From assembly GCA_038501625.1 (NCBI GenBank), contig JAZAYU010000012.1:3534001-3598000 (forward strand): DNA of 64,000 bases. Reading direction: 5' to 3'. This DNA comes from Corbicula japonica (lineage: Eukaryota > Mollusca > Bivalvia > Venerida > Cyrenidae). Position numbers and translations under genes: made by a program. Each line of letters opens with the position of its first letter. Position 1 is the first letter of the stretch. Of the stretch, positions 36,002 through 49,600 are shown in pieces. The notes below the pieces were generated by a model. That model saw only the letters and a list, made by a program, of their open reading frames with translations, was not told the DNA's origin and made no database searches.

Positions 36002-38103
36002 CACGGTGACGAATCAGGACGGTGCCTTTTTGTGCGAATTGCGTTTCGTGTTGCCTTGATGTCCCGTACAACGGCGCCTCGTAAGCTTTTTATCAAAATT
36101 GTATGTAACATTTATTGCAAAAATCATTAATTTCTTTTTACCATCGTTACTTTGAATTAAAAGGAAAATGTGACGGAAACATGTATCGTTTTCTTTACCG
36201 GTTTCAAGTACTAAAGAAAGCAGAAGAATATGGATTGTTTCACAAAAGCTTGTTTTTGTCGATATGTATTGACCCACTTGTATTAAATTTTGATGTGAGT
36301 AATTAACAAGGGGAGTTTTAACGATTTTAAACAACTGGACTCGTCCATTTTATTTCACTAGTGTAAACAAGTCTTGACATCGACACATAAAAACGCCAAA
36401 TAAATGTGGTATATCACTGTAAAAGTGTTTAAAAACTGTTTTATGAAGGATACATGGCACCGGTTCCTTATTGTGCCAAAACCGTTTACAGTATTGTTGT
36501 TAAAATGCCGAGACTATGATTTGTATTCTGCTATTTTTGGATTCTGAGGCCGAACTGAATTTCCTTCTGCATCTCCTTCTATTACATCATTTTATCTTCT
36601 CGGTCGCAAGATTCACACTAGTTAGTTTAAACTTAAGAAACAGAAAACGTATGAACTACAAAAAAACAGGTGCGTATCTTTCTTTTGAAAAAAGAAACCA
36701 AAAAAAAACAACAACAATGAAGTGCGTATCAAGTCGGAACGAGGCAAACTGGTAACCGGCGATTGTATTAACGCATTTCAGGTGTACACTAATAAAGATG
36801 AAATCTTTTTGCTGGGGTAAAATATTTAACCCAGCTTTTGTAAAGGGAGTAAATCGAGTATTTGTTGTTGTTTTAATTGGAGAACCGCGAACGCCCCCGT
36901 CGGGCTCTGCGCTTTTCATTCTGAAAGCTGGATAATAATGATAATGCCTTGATTTTCAGATTAATAAAAGTAGACCAAATAAACAGCTTAACGCTGTCTA
37001 CGGTGGAATACTGAACTCAAACCTCGTCCCCAGAGGTCTCCAAAAAGATTAGAATTCTTTAATTATGTCAAATCTATCACATATAAAACACATTTTCTCA
37101 CAATTCGGATGATTAAATTTCTTATGTTGTCATCTTTCATATGTTACAAATAAAATTTTAACAACCACAAATAATTAAAAAAAATTCACAACGCCAGTCC
37201 GAAGTATATGCGCTGAAACCAAGTAAAACATTAGACAGGTCTCAGATTTTATCACTTGTACCCGTCCTCTGCTGAATGGAAAATGGCCGAGTTCATATTT
37301 TGTTTCTAATAAAAATGAAATTTCGAGGTTCATAGTCGAGGTATTATTTCAAAGCGATATCAGACCTCGTGACACTTTAAAAATAACCGAATTTACGTTT
37401 ATAATGAAATATGTATACCACTAAATTGCCCATTTAATCGTTGTCCGCGCAGGGGGCGGGCGGGAGGGGTGCGTACCCCCGGTGCTGAACATTTCTTCCA
37501 TTTAAATATTAAAAATCAGAATGATTATTTATGGCGTTATCGAACCAGGTAACAATATATCGAAGAAAAAAGGTGCCTAAAAGTTTGTATTTTAGGCACA
37601 TAGGCAACCGTTGTCTGAAAATCAATTATACAGCTTCTACATCAACAGGCACCGTTTCTGAGAAAAAACAAGCGTTGATCTTTCTAAATGAATAAACCAG
37701 TGTTTAATGCACCAACCACTTATTTTTGCTAACTTGCAGACAGAGTACTGACTCAAGTTATATTCTAACAACTCCAAATCATAAAAGCTATAACATTATC
37801 AGTAAAAATCGACAATTTCGGCGAGACCCATTGCATTTTGTAAAGTAGTGACCATCTTTTTCCTTCTTTACAAAGCTACCACGAAATTTATTGACATGAA
37901 ATGGCATGTGTAGCAACAAATAACATGGTTGAAGTTCCGTGACATTGTGATTTTTTCAACTTACATTGTATAAAAGGGAGTTTTTTTTGTCCCGAAATTG
38001 ATCACATCGTGAGGTAGTAACGTCTAGGCGCCGTTGTAAGGGACAACAAGGCAACACGAAACGCAATTCGCACAACAAGGCACCGTCCTGATTCGTCACC
38101 GTG
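36002..38103. mobile_element. 2.1 kb DNA transposon with 78-bp inverted ends and 5-bp target duplication
   Basis: The ends start CACGGTGACGAATCAGGACG and continue to CAACGGCGCCT. About 75 of 78 bases match between the arms (36002-36079 and 38026-38103). Direct TTTCC duplications flank it (35997-36001 and 38104-38108). The CACGGTG start and 5-bp duplication resemble Transib and the RAG signal heptamer (CACAGTG), but no transposase is visible, so family assignment rests on ends alone. Confidence 0.88.
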
Positions 38104-38339
38104 TTTCCGGTTGATAATATTTTTCGTAACTGGAGACTACTCTTTAGGTGTTTCCCGCGATTATGACGTCATTAATAACTAAATCAAATAATAAAAAATG
38201 CGGATATGAAATTGATGTAATGTAAATAAATATTTTCATAACAAATACTCAAAATAAGACTGCAGACGAACAACACTCAGCAATGAAAACAGAATATATG
38301 AAATTGACGTTCGTTCGATGAATCCTCTGTGGCGCGTGT

Positions 38340-38395
38340 TACGAGCAGGGATCTTTATTTTGACAGACCCGGTTCAATCCTCGGGAGAGGAGCTC
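38340..38395 (+). mobile_element. Possible tRNA-derived SINE fragment
   Basis: CCCGGTTCAATCCTCGGG resembles a B box with a T-stem. The A box is not clear. Confidence 0.35.
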
Positions 38396-38399
38396 TTTT

Positions 38400-40200
38400 T
38401 CCTTTTTCTTCTTTTTTTTTTAAATTATTGTGAGTTATTTTTTGGGGAAAATGGTATAATCTATAGTTTTAAAATTTAGAAATAATTGTTATTATTCTTT
38501 ATATTTATTTAGTAGCCATGAAAACTGAAATATTTTAATGATATTATTACAAAATACTGACTCTTTTATAATACAGCAACAGAATCACGACACGAAACTA
38601 AAAGGATTGTGGAATCTCTACTTTCATTAAGGAAAATGTTGCTATTTTATTGTTTCTATATTTGAACAGTATTTTTGTGATACTTGTCTTCAATAAAAGT
38701 AATTTTGTTTGCACGATGATTTTTCCCTATAAAAGAATGCTTTGGTTGCTCTGGTTACGGTTGCCAAAATTACTTTTTTGAAGTTAAATTTTAACCATGT
38801 GGCTGATTGCTTGCGTATTTCTTGTTTTTCAAAAAATTTGAGGGGGTATCAAAAAATGACAATTCGTAAACCAAGCCCTTTGGTTTTGTGGTTTTTAACC
38901 GTTTTGTCTGGGCCTTAGGTACCTATTTTTTAGGCCAATAAAATGAAAACGAGACGGTGAAGTGCTTTTTTTTTATTATTTGATTCTAAACACATTGCAG
39001 ATAATTTTTATATATATCATAGTTATTTTACTGCATTAAACATGCACAAAAATCACAGATAAAAACTTGCGTAATTTTTGCAGCTCGGAAAAATGTGCAT
39101 TTCCGAAGTTGGGGTGCACTTAAAAAAGTCAATTTATAAAGTGTTAGAAATAAATTCTAAACATAATGCTCGTTTTTTCCTGTTAAGGTATGATTTCCTT
39201 TAACAATTAGCTTTTATTTTACAAAATTTTACAAGGTTTGAAAGAAATAGAGATGCATTTACCTTCAAGTATGTTTGATTTTAAGCCAATTTTTCGAAAC
39301 AGAGGGTCCCCTTCTAAAATACTGAATTTCCTGAGTTACGCACGGTAAATGTTTTTTTTTAAACTCTTGTTTAGGTGTCTAAATGGATGTACTTGGAAAT
39401 GAAAACAACAAAATCCCAATCTGCAAAAGTGCATATTACAGTTCTAAAACCTTAAGAAGAAATTGTTGTACAGAATTGGTAAATTAATGCGTATGTTTGT
39501 TCAAATTGCGTTTCATTCTGCTTACTATCAACAAAAATGGTACATGTTCTGAAATCATTAAAAATCTAAATATCTAACAAATAGTGAAAATAAAAAAAGT
39601 CTGGCTAGAATAACAGACCAGCAACTTGTATTTTCACCGCCGTCGACGAACGCATACCTGCAATATAGTGGATAATGTTAGCTATTATGTGCTTAAGCCA
39701 TTGGTCCGATCGTTCAGCTTTCACGCAGAGCCTCGTTTTGGATTGATTTCCGGCCGCGGGAAGTAACTCGTACAGGACTGCGAAACTGTTTATTGGAAAG
39801 GCGTATATGGCCAATCTGCTTTTAATCAAAACAACAAAGTAGCAAATTGTTAATCTATGGAAAACTTAGTATTCCATGTTTCCGGTACCGTGTAGACGGG
39901 CTTAAACCTGATCGCAACAAATGTTTACACGATATCGTCGATAGTTATTCCCCCTATATAATTTACCCCACTCGGAAGTTTTGATAATTGATTGTCAAAA
40001 TTGTTTTGGAGGAGTAACTGACAACTGTATGTTTAAAATATGACATAATATGTTTGCTATCATTAATGAAATAACTACTAGTATTTTCTAGTTTCCAGGC
40101 ATCATTTTAACATATGACATGTGATACGCATTACTACACCTGAGTGTACGGATTTTTGAACTCGGCACGAGTCGATACAGAACAGCGCAACGAGACTTCC
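38400..40200. other. Intergenic, nothing recognised
   Basis: AT-rich upstream flank of the plus-strand gene. A 74-codon minus-strand open frame at 39605-39829 has no recognisable motif. Confidence 0.45.
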
Positions 40201-40201
40201 C

Positions 40202-40210
40202 TATATATAA
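40202..40210 (+). promoter_or_regulatory. Candidate TATA box for the glutaredoxin-DEP-DUF547 gene
   Basis: TATATATAA lies about 200 bp before the ATG, in a less AT-rich block (GCGCAACGAGACTTCC). Position is plausible only. Confidence 0.3.
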
Positions 40211-40408
40211 CCACTGATTTACAATTAAATGAATTATTAAACGGGTTTAAACTAGATGATTTTGTAATAAAATGACAAAAAAATTATAAGCAAAATAATT
40301 ATGTGATTATCACTTTTTAATTAATACCAGAAATTTGATTCTATTAAGGATTTCAATAATGAACTTGTCCAAGTACTTCAAAAACAATTTGAAGTGGCAT
40401 AAGTAACA

Positions 40409-40633
40409 ATGGAAATGAAAGGCAGGGTGCTTGTTTATTCAGTTCTTGGATGTCCCCACTGCATGCGTGCAAAAAGTGCATTACAGGATCATGATATTCC
40501 TTTTGTGGATGTAAGTCTGGAAAAGTTTCCTCAAGAAAGAATAGCATTGCAGACCAGAACACAGAAAAGAACTGTTCCTCAGATTTTCTTCAATGCAAAA
40601 CATATTGGTGGAAATGATGATCTACAGATCCTG
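40409..40633 (+). CDS. Grx-DEP-DUF547 exon 1: glutaredoxin fold
   Basis: Seventy-five codons from MEMKGRVLVYSVLGCPHC to NDDLQIL. Both active-site cysteines (15, 18), the TVP motif and the GG-DD motif are present, so a dithiol glutaredoxin activity is plausible. Donor GTAATT. Confidence 0.95.
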
Positions 40634-43600
40634 GTAATTTATTTGTGCAGAAATATTGTATTCAAGTGGCCTTGGAAGCTCAATCATTAGAGCACTGGCA
40701 CAGAAAGCTGAGGTCTGAGGTTTGACTCCTGGTCAAGATTACTCACTATGTCCCAAAACTGTCTAATTGGCATTGTCAGCCAGGGTAAATTTATTCCCAT
40801 TGCATCTCCCCTGATTTACCTGTTAATGTTTGGATTGACTTACCTGTTAATGTTTGGATTGACTTACCTGTTAATGACTCATGTTTATGTTTAAGTTGAC
40901 TTACCTGTGAATGTTTGGATTGACTTGCCTGTTGATGTTTGGATTGCCTATGTGTTAACATTTCGATTTATTTACATGTTTATGTTTGGATTGACTTTCA
41001 TAGTAGTGTTTGCATTGACTTAAATTAATTTACCTGTTAATGTTTGGATTGAAGTATGTTAAATGTTCGGATTGATTTACCTGTTAATGTTTGTTAATGT
41101 TCGGATTGACTTACCTACTAGATAAAAGACAAAGAGAAATGGATAGAGGCTTTAGAAGAACTGAAGACAACTCCTCCTGGACCAGATGCTCCCCAAGTTC
41201 CAGATCCAAGCACTGCTGTCGAGGCTTCAGGTAACTTGTTATAACACTGCAGGCCCATTACCTCACGTGATTACAGTAATTTGGGTTAATGCTGACAAGT
41301 GAGTGACATATGTCTGAACTATTTTTGGTTTATTTATAAAAGGAATTTGAAAAAAAAATCAATAAATTGGCTGTTAATATAATTACAGTCCATTTGCAAT
41401 TTAACGAATAAGCATTGGCCAAGCCAATCGTTCGTAAAATCAAGTAAAATCACATTTTTCGTTTTATCACATTTTTGTAAGTTTGTTTGGTTCTTGATAT
41501 CGCCACAAATTGTCAATGTTATATGTCGTGACATTTCCTAATATGTCATTTTTGTGATGTCAAGGTAAAAACAAATAAAATAAAAAGAATTCTTTTATGA
41601 CGTTATTTTGTTGCCAAAATACATGTTATCGTCAATCAATACATCCAGATAAATGTTCATTTTACATGCAAATCGAGGGCTCAACGCAACACTGTCGTAA
41701 CTCACTTTTTCAAAAATGTTCAGGAGAAGAAAAAAACGTTCTCCAATTCTTAAAAATGTTGATATGAATGATATTTTTATGAAAATTTTTGACAAAATAT
41801 TCAACTTTTTTAAAAATATTTTATGTTTTAATTTAATGTAAAATGTAAAAATGATTTAGACAAAATTCTGACTTACGACAGTTTTCCACCTCAAAATTTA
41901 TAAAATGTTGGATGAAACTTTGTGCAACAGTGTTGTAACTCAAAAGTTTACAATGTTTTGTAACTTTTTGATTGATGAAAAGTGAATAAATACACATATA
42001 TGTAACATTTAAATAAAAGAACATGCCTTTAAATCTCTATAACTGTATTGTAATGTAAGGAAACCCTCAAAATTTGTTGCATTAGTCACAACTAGCAAAA
42101 TCTATGCATCATTTAGACCTATTATATGCAACTAACAGTAAAGATTATGCTGTTATACCTAGGTATATATGACAGACTGATTAATATGATAAATATGATT
42201 TTGTAGAATAAAATAATATTGTTTTTGCCTGGGACAGGGTTGGGATGCAGAGGTGGAAGGGGTGGGGGGCATTTACATTAATTATTCCATTGTAAAGTGC
42301 TTTATTGTCTGTTAGGAATTCCTTAATAGAATTTGTTTGGTTACTATAAAGGAGTGGATAAATTGTGCACCAGTTAAGAAATTCAAAAAGTACTGATACA
42401 TGTGTAGTTACATTTTAATGAAATTTAGTTGTTAATTTAAAATTTTGGCATTAACATGAATATTCCATTATACAGTGCAATACACCTCAGATCAGCAAAC
42501 TGACATTTTTACTAGCCAAATAATGGTATGTTGTACTACTATTTTAATTGCCTGTAATGTGATCAAACAATTATAATAAGCCAGATTAATATTCTCAGAT
42601 TACCTGTCAAAATTCAGTTGCCATTAGTTGAACATAATGTTTCTTTTAGGGTAAACAAATCTGTTATCATTTTCAAGGAATTTAATTTATCTGAAAAACT
42701 TCACTGAATGATGCATGCTTCTTTGGGATAGATCAAAATTTGAACTGTTTACTTGTGTAAATAATGAGTTGCACTCAAACTTTCAGGCTTTTTGTAAGCA
42801 ACATAGTCAGTAATATGCACATCAAACATTACAACCCATGTACAGGCTCAATCAAACATCAGTCTATGAACAGTCTAAATCAAATATTACAGTTCATAAA
42901 CAGACTTAATCAAACATTAAAGTACACGAACAGGCTCAATCAAACATTACAACCCATGTACAGGCTCCGTCAACGAAACATCAGTCTGTGAACAAGCTCA
43001 ATCAAACATTACAGAGCATAAACAGGCTCAACCAAACATCACAGTTCTAGGGAAGGGTACAGCCTTCTCAATTTATACTATGTAATTATACATGCTTTTC
43101 ATGTGCAACTTCGTTTATAACAGTACTTCTAGCTGTCCAACCAAGGGATATTATTATAAGGCCTATCTGATTGTTCAACCGAATGCGTGTATAAACAAAC
43201 GTACTAAAATAATATTTTACCATCAATGTTTACAAATTATCAACTTACTATAACGCACATTTCTTTTTCTGTTTAATTAAATGCCAATGCACATGCTTAA
43301 TAAGGTTGTTATGTCCCGTTATTGAATAAGTTATTGATTGTCCTGTTCTTTACATGTATACTTTTACAGATTGAGCAGTTGGGCCTCAATTTTAACACCA
43401 GTAAATACATCAGCTGTTTTACAGTTTCTGTCTTGCTTTTCAAATGCATCTCTATCAAAACATTGACCGAAAACTAAAATTACCGATGTTTTTAAACAGA
43501 CTCAATCAAACATTAAAGTTAATGAACAGTCTCAATCAAACATCACCATCTATGAAAAAGCACAATCAAACGTTAGAATCCAAACACAGGCTGAATCAAA

Positions 43601-46600
43601 CGTTACAGTCCATGAACAGACTCAATCAAACATTAAAGTTCATTAACAGGCTCAATCAAACATCACAGTTTAAGGAAAAGGCTCAATCAAACATCACAGT
43701 CTATTAAAAGGGTCAATCGAACACTAAAGTCCATACCCATGCTCAATCAAACATCACAGCTTATGTACAGGCTCAATCAAACATTACAGTCCATAAAAAG
43801 GCTTATTCAAACATTACAGTCCATGAACAGGCTCAATCAAATATTACATTCCATGAAAAGCCTCAATCAAACATTACAGCCCATGAACAGGCTCAATCAA
43901 ACATTACAGTACAGCCTATGAACAGGCCCAATCAAATATTACAGTCCATAAAAAGGCTTAATCAAACATTACAGTCCATGAACAGGCTCAATCAAATATA
44001 ACATTCCATGAACAGCCTCAATCAAACATTACAGCCCATGAACAGGCTCATTCAAACATTACAGCCAATGAACAGGCTCAATCAAACATTAAAGCCCATG
44101 AACAGGCTCAATCAAACATTACAGCCCATGAACAGGATCTATCAAACATTACAGCCCATGAACAGGCTCAATCAAACATTACAGTCCATGAACAGGCTCA
44201 ATCAAACATTACAGTCCATGAACAGGCTCAATCAAACATTACAGCCCATGAACAGGCTCAATCAAACATTACAGTCCATGAACAGGCTCAATCAAACATT
44301 ACAGCCCATGAACAGGCTCAATCAAACATTACAGTCCATGAACAGGCTCAATCAAACATTACAGCCCTTGAACAGGCTCAATCAAACATTACATTCCATG
44401 AACAGGCTCAATCAAACATTACAGTCTATGAAGAGGCAGAATCAAACTCAGCCTGAAATAGTTTTGATGGCTTTCATCGTGCAACTTTCAACGCATAATT
44501 TTTGTTTCTCAATTTAACCAAATCTTAATATTTAAATACATCTTTGTATTGTAGCTGCACCAAAGAAAAGTTAAATTCTCAACACTTAACCACAATTAAC
44601 AGAAAAAAAGAAAGTTTTGAAAATATGACAGATCTGATATGAAACAGGGTGAAATATTGAAACAAACAAAAATTAGGGGGGCGGCTAACATAATAGCATA
44701 AAACTGAACTAGTCATTTTAAGGGTGAAATGTACAGGGAACCTTTTTTTCAGAAACATGTGTTATATCCCATATTAAAATTTTAGGCAAATCATATTATG
44801 GTAGAACTGATTACAGATAAGTAAAAAGTCATTTGATACTAAGTTAAAGATTGTATGGCAGACCTTAGGGTAGATAGTACATAAAAAGTATACAAGCATT
44901 TCCAGTGAGCGATGCTCATCAAGAGAACATACCGATATCAAATTTGTAAAATATTAAGCTGATATACTATTTCTAAATGTACTTATCACATGATTGTCTA
45001 ATTCTTGACAACCTACCTTATTGGTCTGCCTTTATTCAGCAAGATATAACCACTGATTACTTTCCTGAATTTCGTCCAAACAAGCTTACCTTTTACAATG
45101 AAAACAATATTACTTTTCTACCCCCAACCTATTTTTTTCACAAACAAGATGTAATGAAAGTTTAAATAATGCCATAACACATCATCTCTAAGATAATTTG
45201 CAGTTACACTACATAAAAAATGAGTTACTACAGTGTTGCACAGATTTTGAAATCATTATTGATATGTTTTGTTGTGCAACACTGTATGTAACTCAAGTTA
45301 CTACAGTGTTGCATAACAGAAAGCGTATACGTCGAGATACGACATTTTGCCAACTAACGATTTTCAGTAGGATGTATTTGGAATTTATAGGAAATATTTT
45401 ATGACCTTATGAATTATACATTAAGTATTCCAAAAATTCAAAAAAATGATTTTTGAAAAAAAGTTGAGTTACGACAGTGTTGCGTTGAGCCCTCGAAATA
45501 TCAAATAATATACGAATAGTCGAATATTCATTTAAAGTCGTTAAATAGTGCCATAACACACTTTTAAAATTACGCAAATTATGCACAAAATAAATAATTG
45601 ATTGTCAAACATAAAACAATAATCAGGGGTTCCACTAGCTGCTGAATCTCAAGGGTCATTTTGATCATTTGTAAATATTTACATTCCTATTGATTTCTTC
45701 GTTTAAAAAGATTCGGTTCATTTTGCATGAACCGCATGACCCGTAATGACGTCAGTAACGTCATGGCTGTTACTATTGAAAACTCCCACGTATTACTCCC
45801 CATTTTCACTTAATACTAATTTTTGAAAGCGTTCGACTTAAGTTTATTTAAAGAAAAAAATCAATAAAATGTAAATATAAGTAATGATTCTTATTTTGGT
45901 GCGGTTCATGCAGATTGGACGTTCACGCGAGAGCTGGCAAATTTACCATAAAGCGCTAGCGCACTTTATGGATTTGCCAGCTCTCGCGTGCACGTCCAAT
46001 CTGCATGAACCGCACCAAAATAAGAATCATTCCTTAAAGGGATTCTGTCTAATAATGGCCAAAGTACCCATTATTTTAGCAAAAAATGACCCTTCAGCTA
46101 AAATCACAGGACCTGGTGTCAAAATGAGGCTTTTTTAAAATTCAAGAGTCAAAGGGTCATCTCCCGGGACAAATGGAACCCCAGCTAAATTGCTCAGAAT
46201 GCTGATACCAATTTACTGAATTAAGATTGAGAATCGCTGCTGTAACAAGGTTATGCTGAATTGAATGGCAGAAGTAGAATGTTAAGCAATACAATTGTTT
46301 CAGATGTTATACAATTTTAAACATTTGACATTTAATGACTCGAACTGTTTTGTGTTACAAGCAAACAGGCCTGCTGGTTGTTTACAGCTGATCATGTCAC
46401 AACTGCAAAATAATGAGACGTTAATTGTTGAATAATAGCGGATGTCAATCACTGAGGTGCAAATATCACCTGCCTGATCAAAATTTGCTAAATCACAAGA
46501 TTTTTTCACTGCTAATTGGCTAAAGGGACTATCATAATTATTTGCTAAATTGCAATTTTCGTTAAATTGCATTTTGTTCAATAGCATCTTTTTTTATATT

Positions 46601-49600
46601 GAATAAAGAAGGAATATGGATGGGACTGGCCGTTTTGTTCGTAGTATACCATTATTTCGTAAATGGACTGTATGTTAAACCTTTCTTCCTTTTTTGCAAA
46701 AATTTGAACTCTAAACATCTAAATCTAAACATTACATGTATTTGAACTAACATAACAGATGGCACAGATGTTTCGGCTGATCTTGATTGACACTGGTTGC
46801 TTTCGCAATAAAACCCATTTAATCGATAAGGATTATGGCTAAATCATTCAAAGACTAGATTTCAGTTAAGTAGGTTATTATATTGCTAACATTGAAATAC
46901 CTAAGAGTGAGAAGTTATTAAGCAACTCGGTTGAATATCTCTGTTGGGTAGACCAATGTCCACTTTTGGTACACTGTGGTTCTATGCGAATTATAAGTAG
47001 CTGTTTAGGTTTTGAGACATGGCTTTAGACTAAAATTTATATTTTTTTTGTCCAGATATAAAGAGTTTACTTCACCAGAGAATTTAACAGATAATTTATG
47101 AATCGGTAACAAGCAGCAGAGACACAGATCAGACGGCACATCCATGCAGTCTGATCAGAATTAATTTAAACCAGTCTTCACTTTCAGATTTATTAGGTTA
47201 TATTTGCCAAGAAGTAAACTGTGTAGATCCTGGTCAGACTGAACTATCAGTTTTGCCTTGTTACAGGTGAAAGGCTTTAATTTTAACCCTTTCCTGTATA
47301 GACACACCTTTATTGCCAGGGCCAACAGTTTAGATCCAGATTCTTGATTCATTAGGTTATTTCTGAACAAAATGCGACCAGTGCAGATCCTGATCAGACA
47401 TCACAATGTGCCGGCTGATCTGGATCTTCACTGGTCGCACATGCGTAAAAATGCGTATCTATACAGGAAAGGGTTAATTCTTGGTTTTATAGTTATTAAA
47501 TCAGATGGCTAATCATGTTTAAAATTCTGAACTTTCTTCACATTAAGAAAATTTGTATGGAATAAATAATATGTATATGCTTCAATTAAAATTTGGCTTT
47601 TTTACAGCATTTAAAAAATATGCAGGTTTACATTAATGTAAATTAAAATGTAAAAAAGCACACTTATTTATACGTGAAAGGTTTCCGACATAAATCATAC
47701 TGGCTTTTGAGCTCTGAAAATTTTTCCATGTTTTAAAATGTTTTGGTCATCCGTCTGGAAAACATGTTGGGTCACAGAAAACATGAGCTATATCCATGAA
47801 GAAATGGGTAACATTTTATTCTCTTTTGGACTTTATTTGAATTTGTTATGTATAACCCTTTCCTTCACAGATACACCTTTATTGCAAGGGCGAACAGTTT
47901 AGATCCAGATCAGACGGCACATCCCTGCAATCTGATCAGGATCTAAACTGTTCACTTTTTGATTTGTTAGGATATATCTGACCAAAATGCGACCAGTGCA
48001 GATCCTGATCAGACGGCACAGATGTGCCGGCTTATCTGGATCTACACTGGTCGCACATGCGTAAAAATGCGTATAAATGGAGGATAGGGATAAATAACCT
48101 ATTTCTCAATTATCTATTTTAGATCCTGGTGAGATTGAATGTGAACCAGATGAGTACGCAGCCCTTGTTAAGGAATTGCGGAGCTCGGGGATTATCAAGG
48201 ACCACAGGGTTTTCTTGGTTAGCCACAAAAACTCATTTAGCGGCAAGGAGTTTGTTGACTGGGTTGTAAAAACTAAGGAATTAGGTAATTGTGGAAAGTG
48301 TGTGTAATGACCCCTTTAAGGCAGCACTCATGTTCTTTTAAAAATAGCAAAATTGCAGTTAAAAATTTCATTTGTGTCAAACCATTATTTACTGTAATTT
48401 AACTAATTTTCTTTTCTTTCTCCTTGTTTTAAGCACAGTTCTACTTGTTTGCATTTGACTGTTAGAACTAAAAACAATTATTTAGCGTTAATTAAAAATT
48501 ACACATTTTGTTTGCACTTGATTTTTATTCTGTGTAATAATTAATTTTTATTATTAACAAATTGTTAGTTCTTTGTTAAACCACTTGCTAAAAGTTAAAT
48601 ATGGACTCTGCTTTCTTCAAAATTTGTTACAGTTTTTAATATACACTAGGTAGAGATATTAATACTATTCATTTAAGAGACTTAACATACATGTAAGATA
48701 AAGTATCTTCCTTTTTATGACCAAATTTTCTTCTTTGTCCATATTAATTTTTAAAATCTCTCCTCCCCCCACCCCTACGCCCACCTGGACGTAGGAAAAG
48801 TTGTAGCCTCTTCTAAAAGGCTAGAGTTTGGCATGTTTAGTTTTTTTAAAATAATTTCTAAAATTTATCTGAAATCAGATCTTAAGACTGTTGTGAATTT
48901 TGACCACTTCATGAAATTCCTTGCAGTTATTCTAGTGAGTCTGTTAATACATTCAATATGTTATGATCTGTGGCATAGAGAAAGGTTAAACCAGTCTCCC
49001 TTAACAATGCTTTTATAAATATGTAAAACATGTATCCTTAATCTCATGGACACAATTTAAATCCTATGTACCGGTATGATCAGTGTAGATCCAGATCAGC
49101 CTACACATCTGCTATCTGATCTGGATCAACAGTGTTTGCTTCTTGGTCAGAATGAAGAAGCTGATCATACTAAATAAATGTGCAGGCAAATCTGGAAGTA
49201 AACTGCTTGCACTACAAAATAATATCCATAGAGTAAAACCCTGAGCACTTAGCCATTCACTGTAAATGCCTCCTCACACATAGGCGAAAGCCCCCCGACG
49301 TCAACTTGCGTATTCTGCCGAATAGTACTTGAGCAGTTTCGTTCACATTCGTATATGTACGTTGTGCATCGTTGATAGTGTTCGTATGAGTGCGTTTATG
49401 AGCGTTAACAATCGTTGCGATTAGGCTAGTTCGTCAGAAAATTTTGAACATGTTCAAAAAATTGTGGCGAATAAAAGTTTCGTCTGTGATTCGTATACAT
49501 TCGTTTCAATACGTTAAACAATCGCAAAGCCTTTGCATAGCTTTCGTCAACTTGCGTTAGAGTTCGCAAGTTATCCGGGCCGGATCAACTAATTTGCATA

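Larger units (their letters stand above)
41674..45495. mobile_element. 3.8 kb element with inverted ends, subterminal motif copies and a 30-bp minisatellite
   Basis: The left end CGAGGGCTCAACGCAACACT continues GTCGTAACTCA and is inverted at the right end. AAAT flanks both sides (41670-41673 and 45496-45499). Motif variants of CAACACTGT(N)GTAACTCA recur inside both ends (about 41930, 45222, 45275 and 45300). No transposase is seen. The family is unknown. Confidence 0.82.

Noticed and set aside
44008..44517. 169-codon frame repeating NRLNQTLQPM
   Set aside because: It is the translation of the 30-bp minisatellite inside an intron of the plus-strand gene; no exon-like flanks.
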